Source: an uncultured Pseudomonas sp. (GTDB lineage: Bacteria > Pseudomonadota > Gammaproteobacteria > Pseudomonadales > Pseudomonadaceae). From it: a DNA stretch of 17,192 bases. The stretch lies in NCBI RefSeq assembly GCF_946886105.1, contig NZ_CAMPHV010000072.1, positions 1 to 17,192 on the forward strand, given 5' to 3'. Of this stretch, positions 17,090 to 17,192 are shown piece by piece; position 1 is the stretch's first letter, and every line of letters starts with the position of its first letter. A model generated the notes under the pieces. The model was not told where the DNA came from, made no database searches, and worked only from the letters and a program-made list of their open reading frames with translations. The position numbers and the translations under genes were made by a program.

Positions 17090-17192
17090 TTGGTTCCGGG
17101 GTGTCGACCCAGAGCTGCCGGAGGGAAAAGGCAGGAGTCGGCCGATTCTGTTGAAAAAGTAGCGGCCTCCCCATGCCGTTGGCAAAATTGCT
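17090..17192. other. Non-coding tail after the helicase gene
   Basis: About 100 nt with no convincing gene. It contains CGATTCTGTTGAAAAAGTAG near 17137-17163, flanked by a short GGCCG/CGGCC inverted pair. No hairpin followed by a T-run was found, so no terminator is called. Frames crossing it are extensions of helicase shadows. Confidence 0.5.

Overview
The window is GC-rich DNA, almost entirely coding, whose protein sequences and layout suggest a gammaproteobacterium, most likely Pseudomonas or a close relative. This is judged from the proteobacterial DNA polymerase II, the dense two-component and c-di-GMP genes, the frequent GTG/TTG starts and the REP-like palindromes. No RNA gene, CRISPR array or intact insertion sequence was seen. 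The first gene is cut by the left edge.

Layout. (1) Positions 1-1845 hold the 3' three-quarters of polB (DNA polymerase II). (2) Positions 1921-10694 hold four tightly spaced same-strand signalling genes: a REC-HDOD response regulator; a REC-GGDEF-EAL protein with intact synthesis, feedback and hydrolysis motifs; a very large membrane hybrid kinase (CHASE, four PAS, HisKA, HATPase, two REC, Hpt); and a REC-GGDEF diguanylate cyclase. The likely logic is that one periplasmic sensor, with its own internal phosphorelay, feeds up to three response regulators, two acting on c-di-GMP and one working through HDOD. (3) Positions 10790-11686 encode a papain-like cysteine peptidase of unknown role. (4) On the minus strand, convergent with the peptidase, lie a LodA/GoxA-family oxidase gene (14668-12794) and its LodB-like flavoprotein partner (12794-11700), which overlap TGATG. 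LodA-type enzymes carry a cysteine tryptophylquinone made from their own Cys and Trp, release H2O2 from an amino acid, and need the flavoprotein for maturation. (5) Positions 14669-15142 are non-coding, with REP-like inverted repeats. (6) Positions 15143-17089 encode a UvrD/Rep-type SF1 helicase with a basic, lysine/alanine-rich N-terminal tail.

The most interesting parts are the four-gene phosphorelay/c-di-GMP cluster and the oxidase-flavoprotein pair facing the cysteine peptidase 13 nt away. Any functional tie between c-di-GMP control and the H2O2-producing oxidase is inference only.
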